A DNA stretch of 64,000 bases from Pseudoruminococcus sp964385235 (GTDB lineage: Bacteria; Bacillota; Clostridia; Oscillospirales; Acutalibacteraceae): NCBI GenBank assembly GCA_964385235.1, contig CAYLOD010000001.1, positions 1-64,000 of the forward strand. The letters run 5' to 3'. The notes below the pieces were generated by a model. That model had not been told where the DNA came from. It saw nothing but the letters and a program-made list of their open reading frames with translations, and made no database searches. The position numbers were made by a program, and so were the translations under genes. Below are positions 43,712-53,459 of this stretch, piece after piece. How positions within the stretch are numbered: position 1 is the first letter of the stretch; each line of letters opens with the position of its first letter.

Positions 43712-44425
43712 TCAATCATCAGCTTCGGAAAAATTCTCAAATTCGCTCCTGAGTCCCATTACGTCGCTTATCGGCAGACTGAAAACTATGCTCCTTGCTT
43801 CGGTTTTCATTCCGGCATTCGCCATAATCGCCTTCATGATATCATTTTTAGTTGCAATATCGGAAACGATAAAGACCATGTCCTTTTCCTCGGCAATAGA
43901 CACGCCAAAGAATTTTTCCTCCTGCTTCTTTTCCGTACCTCTCGCATGAATCGCGGTGCCGCCTCTCGCATTAACACCTCGTGCGGCGTCCATAACTGCA
44001 TCGACATATCCTCTGTTTGTAATTGCTATAATAAGTTCATGACTGTGTTCAGCGTTCATTTTTGATCTGTTCTCCTTAATATTATCTATTTTAATATTGT
44101 CGTCACCACTCAGATACCTCAGCGTACCGGCTCCGCCAACGCTTGCTACGGGAATCGCGAATGCTATCCCGTTGCCCGGTATATCAAGATCCATTTTTGC
44201 CATAAGAGTTTTCATTGCCGCTTTCAGCTTTTCATACGGCAGAACCGATAAAAGAATATCCTTTTCGGGCTCCGCCAAACCGAGGTATTTTCTTATATCG
44301 TCGCTCGCGGTACCTCTGCCGTGTGCAAACAGAGCGAAAGATATATTTTTCTCCTTGAAAATATTTTCAACATGAGTGCCCTTTCCTCTGTCAACTATCA
44401 CGGTCAAAAATGCCAATTCATTCAT
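43712..44425 (-). CDS. Double PII-like signalling protein
   Basis: A 237-residue protein of two fused PII/GlnB-like domains (about 1-105 and 125-230). The second shows ITNRGYVDAVMDAARGVNARGGTAIHARG, the strand-loop-strand pattern of PII proteins; the first has a matching LTVIVDRGKGTHVENIFKE. PII proteins bind ATP/ADP and a metabolite and control transporters. It sits 30 bases after the DUF1538 membrane gene, its likely target. AAGGGTG before ATG at 44425. Confidence 0.85.
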   Translation of the reverse strand: MNELAFLTVIVDRGKGTHVENIFKEKNISFALFAHGRGTASDDIRKYLGLAEPEKDILLSVLPYEKLKAAMKTLMAKMDLDIPGNGIAFAIPVASVGGAGTLRYLSGDDNIKIDNIKENRSKMNAEHSHELIIAITNRGYVDAVMDAARGVNARGGTAIHARGTEKKQEEKFFGVSIAEEKDMVFIVSDIATKNDIMKAIMANAGMKTEARSIVFSLPISDVMGLRSEFENFSEADD

Positions 44426-44455
44426 ATTGTCACCCTTTTCGCTTCACGATCATAT

Positions 44456-45979
44456 CTATTCAAGTTCAATAATTTCATCGTCCCCGGCTGTTTCCTCAAC
44501 ATTTGTTTCTTTGGGGGCGGCTTTCTGCTTGAGCTTATAGTACAGACCCATGATCTGTATTGTAATAAGCGGAGTCATCGCTACCATCGCAACAACGCCG
44601 AAAGCGTCGTTTGCTATATTTCCGCCGACCGCCGTGCACGCACCCATCGCAAACGGCAGCAGAAATGTCGCCGTCATCGGTCCCGAAGCAACTCCGCCCG
44701 AGTCGAAAGCTATAGAGGTGAATATCTTCGGCACAAGAAACGACAGAATGATTGCGAGCGCATATCCCGGGACTATAAACCACATAATTGATATTCCCGT
44801 AAGAACTCTTATCATAGCTAAGCCGAGAGATACGGAAACGCCGACAGAAAGGCACCTGCCCATAGACTTCGGTGAAATAGCACCGTCAGTTATCTCCTCG
44901 ACCTGCTTGTTGAGAACATGAACAGCAGGCTCCGCCGCTACTATAAAATACCCTATTATCATACTCAGCGGCACAAGTATCCATTTATACGGCAGCTTTC
45001 CGACAGCCTCTCCGAGATAACTGCCCAATGGCATAAATCCGACGTTTACGCCCGTCAGGAAAAGCACAAGTCCCAAGTAAGTATATACAAGCCCTATTAA
45101 AATTTTTATAAGCTCACTCTTAGGAAGTTTTAATACAGCAAGATTATATATAATAAAAAACACAAGGATAGGAAAAAGTGAAATTGCAACCTCCATAAAG
45201 TACTTCGGAAGATTATCCAGAAAAACGCAGATTATCTCTCGTGAATTGCCGCTCATGACGGACGAAATTTCTGAGGCGTATGCGCCGCTGCCGGGTTTGT
45301 AGACCATTCCGAGTATCAGCACAGCCAGTATCGGTCCAATGGAGCAAAGCGCTACCAGGCCAAAGCTGTCCTTGTTTGCGTCCTTATCATTACGGATAGA
45401 CGACACGCCTACACCGAGCGCCATAATAAACGGAACAGTCATAGGCCCCGTCGTTACGCCTCCGGAGTCAAAGGCAACGGCGAGAAAATCCCGCGGCACA
45501 AAAAGCGTCAGAACAAAAACTATAACGTAAAGCGCAATAAGCAGTATCGTAAGCGGGATCTTGAAAACTATCCTCAGCAGCGCCATTACGAGGAAAAGTC
45601 CTACACCCAACGCTACCGAAATAATAAGCGTCAAATTCGGAACTCCCGGAACCTGTTCGGCGAGAACCTGCAAGTCAGGTTCGGCAACTGTTATGATGAT
45701 TCCGATAATAAACGATACTATGACTATGACTGTCAGCTTTCGTGATTTCGTCATGTGCGCGCCGATACGTTCGCCTATCATTGTCATAGACAGATCGGCG
45801 CCGAGCGTAAAAAGCCCCATACCGACAACCAGCATTACAGCGCCTACAGCAAATCCAAGCAGAATATCCGAAGAAACAGGCGCTATTGTAAAGGTTATCA
45901 GCAAAACGATAAGTGTGATCGGCAAAACAGACTTTAATGATTCTTTTACCTTATCAACCAGTAATTTGTTTTTCCGCAA
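44456..45979 (-). CDS. DUF1538 membrane protein (predicted transporter with internal duplication)
   Basis: A 507-residue polytopic membrane protein with about 12 helices in two homologous halves. Each half carries the same loop: LAVAFDSGGVTTGPMTVPF in the first and TSIAFDSGGVASGPMTATF in the second. Each half also carries an AEPxxxVL motif (AEPDLQVLAEQV; AEPAVHVLNKQV). This inverted-repeat-like design and the paired PII gene suggest a gated transporter. Substrate unknown. TTG at 45979 follows GGAGGGAG; the longer ATG start at 46015 has no RBS. Confidence 0.87.
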   Translation of the reverse strand: MRKNKLLVDKVKESLKSVLPITLIVLLITFTIAPVSSDILLGFAVGAVMLVVGMGLFTLGADLSMTMIGERIGAHMTKSRKLTVIVIVSFIIGIIITVAEPDLQVLAEQVPGVPNLTLIISVALGVGLFLVMALLRIVFKIPLTILLIALYVIVFVLTLFVPRDFLAVAFDSGGVTTGPMTVPFIMALGVGVSSIRNDKDANKDSFGLVALCSIGPILAVLILGMVYKPGSGAYASEISSVMSGNSREIICVFLDNLPKYFMEVAISLFPILVFFIIYNLAVLKLPKSELIKILIGLVYTYLGLVLFLTGVNVGFMPLGSYLGEAVGKLPYKWILVPLSMIIGYFIVAAEPAVHVLNKQVEEITDGAISPKSMGRCLSVGVSVSLGLAMIRVLTGISIMWFIVPGYALAIILSFLVPKIFTSIAFDSGGVASGPMTATFLLPFAMGACTAVGGNIANDAFGVVAMVAMTPLITIQIMGLYYKLKQKAAPKETNVEETAGDDEIIELE

Positions 45980-46302
45980 AAAAATCTCTCCCTCCGGCGA
46001 CAAGGTACGCCACAATAAAAGCCGCTTTCAATCCGCTGACAAACTTTCCCTTTCACAGCTTGACAGCTATATCCTTATTTAATCAAAATTACAGTGATAC
46101 TCTCCATTCAATATGGCTATTGCCCCGTTATCGAGCGCATAAATCGCGGCGTGACAACCTCCTCAGTTATATACAATAGTATCATAAAACGCATGAAAAT
46201 ACAATGAATCTTAAATAAAAATGTGAGTCTTACCGGCGGGATATTTATTCGCAAGCGGGCAAAAAAACGGGGTGCGTCCCTTAATTGACACACCCCTGTC
46301 TG

Positions 46303-47178
46303 TTATTTTTTACGGTTTAAAAGCTCAACGGCAAAATCCCTGAGACTTGCCGACCTGTCCGCCTCAAAGACATCGAGGGCCGTCAAAGCTTCGTCCGTGA
46401 GCGCGGCGGCGATTTCCCTGCATTTCTTCTCGCCGTACAGTGACATGAATGTCGTTTTTTCGTTCTGCTCGTCACTTAAAACGGGCTTTCCGAGAATCTC
46501 CGTCGTAGAAACCACGTCGAGTACATCGTCTATTATTTGAAAAACAAGACCTATTTTCCCGCCGAAGATTTCAGCGGCTCTTATTTTTTCCTCGTCCGCA
46601 TTCGCGGCGATACATCCGAGCATACACGACGCCTGCAGCAGCGCGCCCGTTTTCTTTCCGTACATTTTCTCAAGAATATCGGATTCAACTTTTTTCCCTT
46701 CTATGCTCAAGTCGATAAACTGACCTCCGACCATTCCCTGAGCGCCCGCGAAATTCGCAAGAAGTCTGCCCGCCCTCGCGGCGGAATCAGGTGACGTCGC
46801 GCGCACAGCCCGTTCCGACAGCACCGTTTCAAACGCAAGCGTCAGGAGCGCGTCGCCCGCCAGCAGAGCGGTATCCTCGCCGAACGCACAGTGGTTCGAG
46901 GGCTTTCCACGGCGCATATCGTCATTATCCATACAGGGGAGATCGTCATGTATGAGAGAATAGGTATGGATCATCTCTACGGCACAAGCAAAGGCAAGCG
47001 CGTTCCCGGGCTCGCCTTTGCAGGCGCGGCAGAACTCAAGCGTCAGCTTGGGACGCACCCTCTTGCCGCCCGCCATAAGGCTGTATTCCATCGACTCGAC
47101 AAGTCCGCGAATATCCCTGTCCCTCGCAAGGAACTCTGAAAGCGCGTTCTCTATCATATCGGAATATTCATTCATCAT
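46303..47178 (-). CDS. ispA: Polyprenyl (farnesyl/geranylgeranyl) diphosphate synthase
   Basis: A 291-residue trans-prenyltransferase joining isopentenyl diphosphate to allylic diphosphates. First Asp-rich motif LIHDDLPCMDNDDMRRG, second FQIIDDVLDV; also GGKRVRPKL and the YGKKTGALLQAS helix. AGAGG before ATG at 47178, inside the end of xseB, so the genes are coupled. The xseA-xseB-ispA order is a conserved Firmicute operon. Confidence 0.93.
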   Translation of the reverse strand: MMNEYSDMIENALSEFLARDRDIRGLVESMEYSLMAGGKRVRPKLTLEFCRACKGEPGNALAFACAVEMIHTYSLIHDDLPCMDNDDMRRGKPSNHCAFGEDTALLAGDALLTLAFETVLSERAVRATSPDSAARAGRLLANFAGAQGMVGGQFIDLSIEGKKVESDILEKMYGKKTGALLQASCMLGCIAANADEEKIRAAEIFGGKIGLVFQIIDDVLDVVSTTEILGKPVLSDEQNEKTTFMSLYGEKKCREIAAALTDEALTALDVFEADRSASLRDFAVELLNRKK

Positions 47179-47380
47179 CGTTTTCCCTCTCCTCTTCAAT
47201 CTCGGAAAGCTCCGTTATTTTAAGCTCAGCCTTTTTAAGCGTTTCATAGCATGAAGCTGACAGCTTGGTACCCTCCTCAAACAGCTTCATCGACTCCTCA
47301 AGACTTGTCTTTCCGCTCTCAAGTTTTTCAACGATTTCACGCAGCTTTGCTATATTTTCTTCAAATGACGCTTTTTTCAT
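47168..47380 (-). CDS. xseB: Exodeoxyribonuclease VII small subunit
   Basis: A 70-residue helical protein with the full family pattern FEENIAKLREIVEKLESGKTSLEESMKLFEEG. It binds XseA to form the single-strand-specific exonuclease VII. AAAGGA before ATG at 47380; it overlaps the start of ispA by 11 bases. Confidence 0.95.
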   Translation of the reverse strand: MKKASFEENIAKLREIVEKLESGKTSLEESMKLFEEGTKLSASCYETLKKAELKITELSEIEEERENDDE

Positions 47381-47386
47381 TATATA

Positions 47387-48622
47387 TCAATCCTTTCGTT
47401 CGTCCCCGGCGCATTCCTCTGTGGAAACCGCCTTTACCTCACACAATGCTTTTCCGTCCTTAAATACCACATCGACGCTTTCGCCCTTTTTCAGCGAGGC
47501 GGCGCTTTTTACAATTCCGTTTTTGTTTTCGGCTATGCAATATCCCCTCGACAATACTGACAACGGGCTCAGCTCCTCAAGATTTGACGCGAGAGCCGCA
47601 AGACTGTAACTCTTTTTTGAAACAATATCTTTAAAGGCTCTCGTAATATTTGCATAAAGTACGGCAAGTTTGCCCTTGCGTGCGTTAATGTATTCTGTCG
47701 GTGCTGACAGAATTTTCGAGGAGGTCAGCCTGTCAAGCTCCTGATGGTATAAATCTATCCGGCTTTGCATTATTGACGGCAGAGAGGAGCTTACGCTCCT
47801 AAAATACGCCAAAAGCTCGGAAGAATTCGGCGTCGCAAGCTCCGCGGCGGCGGACGGTGTAGGCGCGCGCAGGTCGGAAACAAAGTCGCATATTGTAAAA
47901 TCCGTTTCGTGCCCTACGGCAGAAATAACGGGAATATCCGAAGCGGCAATCTCTCGCGCAAGTCCCTCGTCATTAAACGCCCATAAATCCTCTATGGAGC
48001 CTCCTCCTCTGCCGATAATTATAACATCGGCGGCATTCGCCCCGTTAAATCTCCGCACAGCGTCAATTAACTGTCCGGGCGCTGCTTCCCCCTGTACAAG
48101 CACAGGACAGAATACAACTTCGGCTATCGGATACCGTCTGCCCAATATGTTTTGTATATCCTTATAAGCCGCTCCCGTCGGAGAGGTTATAACTCCTATC
48201 CTGTCCGGAAACTGCGGGATCGGCTTTTTCCTTTCGTCGCTGAACAGTCCCTCCGCAGAAAGCCTTTGTTTAAGCTGCTCATAGGCAAGGTTGAGTGCGC
48301 CTATGCCGTCCGGCTGCATATCCTCGATATAAAGCTGATACTGCCCTGTCGCCTCATAAACGGAAACTCTTCCGCGGGCTATGACCTTCATACCTTCCTC
48401 GGGTTTAAAGCGCAGTCCTTTTGCGTTATTCGCAAACATGACAGCCCGCACGACAGCCTTGTCGTCCTTCAGCGAAAGGTAAATATGCCCCGAACGATAG
48501 TGATCGGTAAGGTTTGAGATCTCGCCGGATATATATACCTCGTGCAAAACGGTATTTTCATCGAGCAGTGACTTTATATAAAAGTTGAGTTGAGAAACGG
48601 TTATAACGGAAACTCCCGCCAT
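47387..48622 (-). CDS. xseA: Exodeoxyribonuclease VII large subunit
   Basis: A 411-residue nuclease subunit. N-terminal OB domain (about 1-100: VSGEISNLTDHYRSGHIYLSLKD), then the catalytic core with DRIGVITSPTGAAYKDI, IIGRGGGSIEDLWAFNDE and AVGHETDFTICDFVSDLRAPTPSAAAE. The ATG overlaps the stop of the TsaD-like gene as TAATG, showing coupling. Confidence 0.96.
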   Translation of the reverse strand: MAGVSVITVSQLNFYIKSLLDENTVLHEVYISGEISNLTDHYRSGHIYLSLKDDKAVVRAVMFANNAKGLRFKPEEGMKVIARGRVSVYEATGQYQLYIEDMQPDGIGALNLAYEQLKQRLSAEGLFSDERKKPIPQFPDRIGVITSPTGAAYKDIQNILGRRYPIAEVVFCPVLVQGEAAPGQLIDAVRRFNGANAADVIIIGRGGGSIEDLWAFNDEGLAREIAASDIPVISAVGHETDFTICDFVSDLRAPTPSAAAELATPNSSELLAYFRSVSSSLPSIMQSRIDLYHQELDRLTSSKILSAPTEYINARKGKLAVLYANITRAFKDIVSKKSYSLAALASNLEELSPLSVLSRGYCIAENKNGIVKSAASLKKGESVDVVFKDGKALCEVKAVSTEECAGDERKD

Positions 48623-49560
48623 TAGACTTCCCCCTTTTTGCTGAGCAGATTCGCAAGTATCGCCACTCCTGCGGCATTATCACCCGAATATTCCGGTTCG
48701 GCAAAATACGCTCCGTATTTTGCCACAAAGTATTTGCGAATAAGCGAGTTCGACATAACGCCTCCCGCAAACACAAGCGGCAAACTGCCGTATTTTCCCG
48801 TTAGGACAGCGCACATGCCGTCGAGCGTCTGCCTTATATTCATAATACAGGCATAAGCGACCTTTTCGGGCGGCTCGCCGTCAGCAATCATACGGGCGCA
48901 AATATTCTCCACGCCCGAGAGGCAGCAATCGGCGCCTTTCAGCGCCGCTCTCGCCGTCACGGTTCCGCCGTATTTAAGAGCCAGCCTTTCAAGCTCCGCT
49001 CCGCACGGAAAATGAAGTCCGAGCATTACGCCGACTCTGTCAACAAGCTGACCCGCGTTAAGGTCGAGCGTCTTAGCTATTATACTAATGTCAAACGGAT
49101 ACTCAGAGCCTTTTTCGACAAGCAGAGCCTCCGTCGTACCGCCTGAAACATGAAATGCTATAAACCTGCCGTCTGTCAGGTTCAATTTCCCCGCGGAATA
49201 AAGCGCGGCGGCTATATGCCCCGCCTGATGCGAAACAGTATAGAGCGGAACAGAAAGCGCGGACGACAGCAGTCTAGCGGCATTAACTCCCACCGTAAAG
49301 CACGGCATATATGAGCCGTCAACGTCACGCGGCCTTGAGGAAACGGCTATTGCGCCGATCCTGCCATTAAAACCTTCTGTCGCGTCATCAAAAACATCAG
49401 CGAGCTGATTAGTATGGTGAAATACAGCGTCGCTTTGACGCAGACCCCGAGCGCCGTCCTTTACGGGCAAAAGCTTTTTTGAGTTCCTGATTATCCTCTC
49501 TCCGTCATACAGCGAAACCGAGGTCGTATAGTTGCTCGTATCTATACCGAGAGTAACCAT
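48622..49560 (-). CDS. TsaD-like paralogue (peptidase M22 / Kae1 family)
   Basis: A 312-residue ASKHA-fold protein like TsaD (LGIDTSNYTTSVSLYD at the start; SHQAGHIAAALYS with the metal-binding His pair; HVSGGTTEALLV; FAGGVMSN). It is shorter and more divergent than the tRNA t6A enzyme TsaD, and lies between nusB and xseA. Clostridia often carry such a copy besides true TsaD. A real t6A role is uncertain. ATG directly follows the nusB stop. Confidence 0.82.
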   Translation of the reverse strand: MVTLGIDTSNYTTSVSLYDGERIIRNSKKLLPVKDGARGLRQSDAVFHHTNQLADVFDDATEGFNGRIGAIAVSSRPRDVDGSYMPCFTVGVNAARLLSSALSVPLYTVSHQAGHIAAALYSAGKLNLTDGRFIAFHVSGGTTEALLVEKGSEYPFDISIIAKTLDLNAGQLVDRVGVMLGLHFPCGAELERLALKYGGTVTARAALKGADCCLSGVENICARMIADGEPPEKVAYACIMNIRQTLDGMCAVLTGKYGSLPLVFAGGVMSNSLIRKYFVAKYGAYFAEPEYSGDNAAGVAILANLLSKKGEV

Positions 49561-50004
49561 TTATTCCTCACCGTTCTTTTTATCATGCGAACGCGCGACA
49601 CTGCCGAGAACCCCGTTTAAAAACGAAGAATCCTTATCGCCTGCGTACTTTTTACAAAGCTGTACGGATTCGCTTATGGAAACGCTTGTCGGAATATCGC
49701 TCATAAACAGAATTTCATATACGGCAATTCTGAGAAGCGTCAGAACAACGCGCGGGATTCGGTTTTTCTTCCATGACCTCAGATTTTTTTCGATTTCCGT
49801 GTCAATAGCCTCAAGATTATCGTAAACGCCGTTTACAAGGAGCTTTGTAAATCTGCTTATCTCGGCGTCGCGGGCATCAACAGCGCTCTCGAAAACCTCT
49901 TCAGCCTCATCGTCCTTGAACATACGCTCAAAGACCAGTAAAAACGCTTCCTCGCGTTCCTTGCGTCTGTGTGAGATTTTATTCATCTCGCTATTATTTT
50001 CCAT
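49561..50004 (-). CDS. nusB: Transcription antitermination factor NusB
   Basis: A 147-residue helical RNA-binding protein of the antitermination complex for rRNA. It has RRKEREEAFLLVFERM at the start, LLVNGVYDNLEAIDTEIEKN, and the closing LRIAVYEILFMSDIPTSVSISESVQLCKKY, all typical. GAGGAAA before ATG at 50004. Confidence 0.94.
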   Translation of the reverse strand: MENNSEMNKISHRRKEREEAFLLVFERMFKDDEAEEVFESAVDARDAEISRFTKLLVNGVYDNLEAIDTEIEKNLRSWKKNRIPRVVLTLLRIAVYEILFMSDIPTSVSISESVQLCKKYAGDKDSSFLNGVLGSVARSHDKKNGEE

Positions 50005-50016
50005 ATCAAAGTTTCC

Positions 50017-51243
50017 TCATTTAAGAATTATTTTATGAAATACCTTTTTGCCTTTTTTTATGACGATATAGCCCTTGTCAAAATCCCCGGGCTTTACCGC
50101 ATAATCCGGGTCTGTTATCTTTTCGCCGTCTATCGAAAGTCCGCCCTGTGTCACAACACGTCTGCCCTCCGCTTTTGACGGGACTACACCGGACTTGACA
50201 AGCAAATCGAGAATTCCGAGTGCGCCGTTGCCGAAATCACCGTCTGAAATTTCAGTCCGAGGCATATTATCGGTGCCGCTTCCGCTTGCGAAAAGCGCCC
50301 GCGCGCCCTCAAGAGCCTTTTTCGCCTCTTCCTCGCCGTGGATCAGCTTAGTAACCTCAAACGCGAGTATCTCCTTTGCTTTGTTCAGTTCCTGTCCCTC
50401 AAGCCTTTCGAGCTCCCTGATCTCCTCTAAGGGCAGGAATGTCAGCATTTTAAGGCATTTGATAACATCGGCGTCGCTCACGTTTCTCCAATACTGGAAA
50501 AAGTCATATGGGCTTGTCTTGTCGGGGTCAAGCCACACCGCGCCTTTCTCTGTCTTTCCCATTTTTCTGCCCTCGGAGTTGAGAAGCAGCTTTATAGTCA
50601 TAACGTGTGAGTCCTTGCCGAGCTTTCTGCGGATAAGCTCCGTACCGCCGAGCATATTGCTCCACTGGTCGTCTCCGCCAAATTGAAGATTGCAGCCGTA
50701 TTTCTGAAACAGCGTGTAGAAGTCATAGCTCTGCATTATCATATAGTTAAATTCTAAGAAACTGAGCCCGCGCTCCATACGCTGCTTGTAGCATTCCGCC
50801 GCAAGCATACGGTTCACGCTGAAATGCGAGCCGACTTCTCTCAAAAACTCAATATAATTGAGGCCGAGGAGCCAGTCGGCATTGTTTACCATTACAGCCT
50901 TATCCTCACCAAACTCGATAAAACGGCTCATCTGCTTTTTAAAACATTCGCAGTTATGCTCGATAGTTTCCTTTGTCATCATCTTTCTCATATCGGTTTT
51001 GCCCGTCGGGTCGCCTATCATCGCGGTACCGCCGCCAATAAGCGCAATAGGCTTGTTGCCCGCCATCTGCAGTCTTTTCATCAGGCAAAGCGCCATAAAG
51101 TGACCGGCATGAAGGCTGTCGGCAGTCGGGTCAAAACCTATATAGAACACCGCCTTGCCGCTATTGACAAGTCGTCTTATTTCTTCCCCGTCAGTTGTCT
51201 GCGCGATAAGTCCGCGCTCCTGAAGATCCTCGTATACTCCCAT
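50017..51243 (-). CDS. tyrS: Tyrosyl-tRNA synthetase
   Basis: A 408-residue class I synthetase. HIGH-type motif HAGH in DPTADSLHAGHFMAL (about residue 40-45), Tyr-binding GGTAMIGDPTGKTDMR, GGDDQWSNMLGG, and the KMSKS-type KMGKT in EGRKMGKTEKG. A C-terminal S4 domain follows (KAEGRRVVTQGGLSIDGEKI). Expression is controlled by the T-box upstream. AAGGAAAGG before ATG at 51243. Confidence 0.97.
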   Translation of the reverse strand: MGVYEDLQERGLIAQTTDGEEIRRLVNSGKAVFYIGFDPTADSLHAGHFMALCLMKRLQMAGNKPIALIGGGTAMIGDPTGKTDMRKMMTKETIEHNCECFKKQMSRFIEFGEDKAVMVNNADWLLGLNYIEFLREVGSHFSVNRMLAAECYKQRMERGLSFLEFNYMIMQSYDFYTLFQKYGCNLQFGGDDQWSNMLGGTELIRRKLGKDSHVMTIKLLLNSEGRKMGKTEKGAVWLDPDKTSPYDFFQYWRNVSDADVIKCLKMLTFLPLEEIRELERLEGQELNKAKEILAFEVTKLIHGEEEAKKALEGARALFASGSGTDNMPRTEISDGDFGNGALGILDLLVKSGVVPSKAEGRRVVTQGGLSIDGEKITDPDYAVKPGDFDKGYIVIKKGKKVFHKIILK

Positions 51244-51261
51244 ACTTTTCCTTTCCTTTCA

Positions 51262-51535
51262 TCTTAAAAAATAAAGCCCCCTGCAGACGCAGAGGGCGAA
51301 TTACCGCGGTACCACCTCATTCACCGTTTGAATAATCAAACGGTCTTACGGCAAAGCCGTTGCACCATAACGTGTGCCAAACGTCCCCGGCTACACGGTC
51401 TGCCATATATTAAGGAAGGCTTTCACAGGGGATACTCGGAGATGTATTTCATGCGCTGTTTCACACGGCTCTCACCAACCGCCGATTCTCTGACTGAAAG
51501 CGTTTCGCACTACTTCTTCCCGTCATAATATCTGT
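51262..51535 (-). promoter_or_regulatory. T-box riboswitch (tRNA-Tyr) controlling tyrS
   Basis: The minus strand carries the T-box core GGTGGTACCGCGG (about 51317-51305), followed by a terminator stem GCCCTCTGC/TGCAGGGGGC with TTTATTTTTT (about 51298-51266). Stem I lies upstream, with a likely specifier TAC (tyrosine) in GAAATACATC near 51446. Uncharged tRNA-Tyr would pair with it and turn off termination. Confidence 0.93.
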
Positions 51536-51940
51536 TATATATAATGCCATAAGTATACACAAAATTTCCCGAAAAGTCAAGTCATTGTATGGCCACGGAT
51601 CAATTTTGCAACTTTGGGCCGTCCGCTTTTAAATAATTTTTTCTGAAATTAATTCATTTTACAGTGATAAAACATTGTTTTATTAAAATTTCAGCATACA
51701 AAATACACCGATAAAATCACTGAAATAATTAACTTTTGAGAATTGATTTTAATAATCAAATAAATTATTCACCGAGAACAGAAAAATCCTCAAATAAATC
51801 TTAAAATCAACCGGAACGCAAAAATCCCGGAAAAGCAATTAAATCCCTGAAATTCATTAAAATTTGTCAAAGGGAATTACCGGCATAATCATTTCATATT
51901 TACATTTTCGGGTCTGCCGAAAATGTTGCCATAAAATCAC

Positions 51941-51975
51941 AAAAGCCGACGAAATCAGCTTTCGTCGGCTTTTAT
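51941..51975. terminator. Terminator of ftsZ
   Basis: Perfect 14-bp stem AAAAGCCGACGAAA/TTTCGTCGGCTTTT around TCAGC. The remaining 51536-51940 is AT-rich spacer with no supported gene. Confidence 0.85.
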
Positions 51976-51989
51976 TTTATATTAATAAA

Positions 51990-53237
51990 TTACCTGTTGA
52001 ATATTGACATTATATCGTAGAATGAATCGTCGTCATCATTGGGAATTGCATCTGACTGCTGAGAGGCGTTCTGTTGTTTTTGCGGTTTTTCCTGCTGTGC
52101 AGACGCCGCAGTCTGAGAAGGTCTTTGCGTCTTGGTCTGATTAAAGTTTTGCTGCGCGGGATTGTCGGGTTGTACGGACTCCGCCGTCTTTTGTCTCGGA
52201 TCACCCGGCGTCGCACCGAGCTGATACGGAGCCTTGCTGCTTACGGGAGCTGTACCCGTGGGCCTTACATTATAATCCTCCGTCGTCGGGAAACCGGTAG
52301 CGATAACAGTAACGCTGATCTCGTCCTCCATATCGTCGCTGAACGCCGCGCCCCATATGATGTTCGCGTCCTCGTCAGCCTGTTCGGATATCATAGAGGA
52401 GGCGGTCTGTATCTCGTCAAGTCCTATATCCGGAGAAGATGTGATGTTTATGATAACACCCTTGGCGCCGTCGATAGCAGTTTCAAGGAGCGGACTTGAG
52501 ATAGCGTTAGTAGCCGCCACTTTCGCCTTATCCTTGCCGGATGCTCTGCCGACGCCCATATGGGCATAGCCCGCGTCCTTCATTACTGCCGTAACGTCCG
52601 CAAAGTCAAGGTTGACGATACCGGGAAGAAGAATAAGATCGGAAATACTCTGTACGCCCTGACGGAGAACATCATCGGCGGCCGCAAAAGCATTCTGCAG
52701 AGTGATGGCCTCCTCGCTCACATATTTAAGTCTTTCGTTAGGGATAACAACGAGAGAATCAACCTGCTCTCTGAGAGCGGCTATACCCTGCTCAGCCTGA
52801 ATCATTCTGCGCTTGCCCTCAAACTGGAACGGCTTTGTGACGATACCGATAGTGAGAATGCCGAGTTCTCTCGCGACCTCAGCTACTACAGGAGCGGCGC
52901 CTGTGCCTGTACCGCCGCCCATTCCGGCGGTAATGAATACCATATCTGTATCTTTGAGAGCGTCCGCAATCTCATCTCTGCTCTCCTCAGCCGCCTTTTG
53001 ACCGACAGCGGGCATGGAGCCCGCGCCCTTGCCGTGAGTAATCTTTTCACCTATTTGGATCTTTTGTGTTGCCTTTGAGCGGCCGAGCGCCTGATGATCT
53101 GTATTGATGGTAATAAACTCAACACAGCTTACGCCGTCGTTGACCATGCGGTCAACAGCGTTTCCGCCGCCGCCGCCGACACCAATGACCTTTATATGCA
53201 CTACATTGTTCATTTCTTCTTCAAACTCGTAAGGCAT
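51990..53237 (-). CDS. ftsZ: Cell division protein FtsZ
   Basis: A 415-residue tubulin-like GTPase forming the Z ring. GTP-binding G box is GMGGGTGTGAAPVVA (about residues 103-117), with IGVGGGGGNAVDRM at the start and NLDFADVTAVMKDAG in the T7 loop (catalytic Asp). A Gln/Pro/Ala-rich linker leads to the C-terminal SFYDIMSIFNR. ATG at 53237 stands 9 bases after GGGGAGG. No ftsA lies next to it. Confidence 0.97.
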   Translation of the reverse strand: MPYEFEEEMNNVVHIKVIGVGGGGGNAVDRMVNDGVSCVEFITINTDHQALGRSKATQKIQIGEKITHGKGAGSMPAVGQKAAEESRDEIADALKDTDMVFITAGMGGGTGTGAAPVVAEVARELGILTIGIVTKPFQFEGKRRMIQAEQGIAALREQVDSLVVIPNERLKYVSEEAITLQNAFAAADDVLRQGVQSISDLILLPGIVNLDFADVTAVMKDAGYAHMGVGRASGKDKAKVAATNAISSPLLETAIDGAKGVIINITSSPDIGLDEIQTASSMISEQADEDANIIWGAAFSDDMEDEISVTVIATGFPTTEDYNVRPTGTAPVSSKAPYQLGATPGDPRQKTAESVQPDNPAQQNFNQTKTQRPSQTAASAQQEKPQKQQNASQQSDAIPNDDDDSFYDIMSIFNR

Positions 53238-53459
53238 TTTTATGTTCCTCCCCATTCGACATCATATATTTCTCTGCGACGATTTTCGCTCAACAATCTA
53301 ATATATAATTTACCACCATTTTAAAAAAATTTCAATATAATTACGTTATTTTATATATCTTTGTGAATGATATATTTTTAGACGCATCATTTTTGTATAT
53401 TTCCACTATGTTAAGCGATAATTTTACAACTACAGCAAGCTGAATCGCCATATCTGCCG

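Noticed and set aside
51536..51940. Small gene or RNA between the tyrS T-box and ftsZ
   Set aside because: Only AT-rich sequence with loose AAATCA-type repetition; no RBS-frame pair or stable structure.
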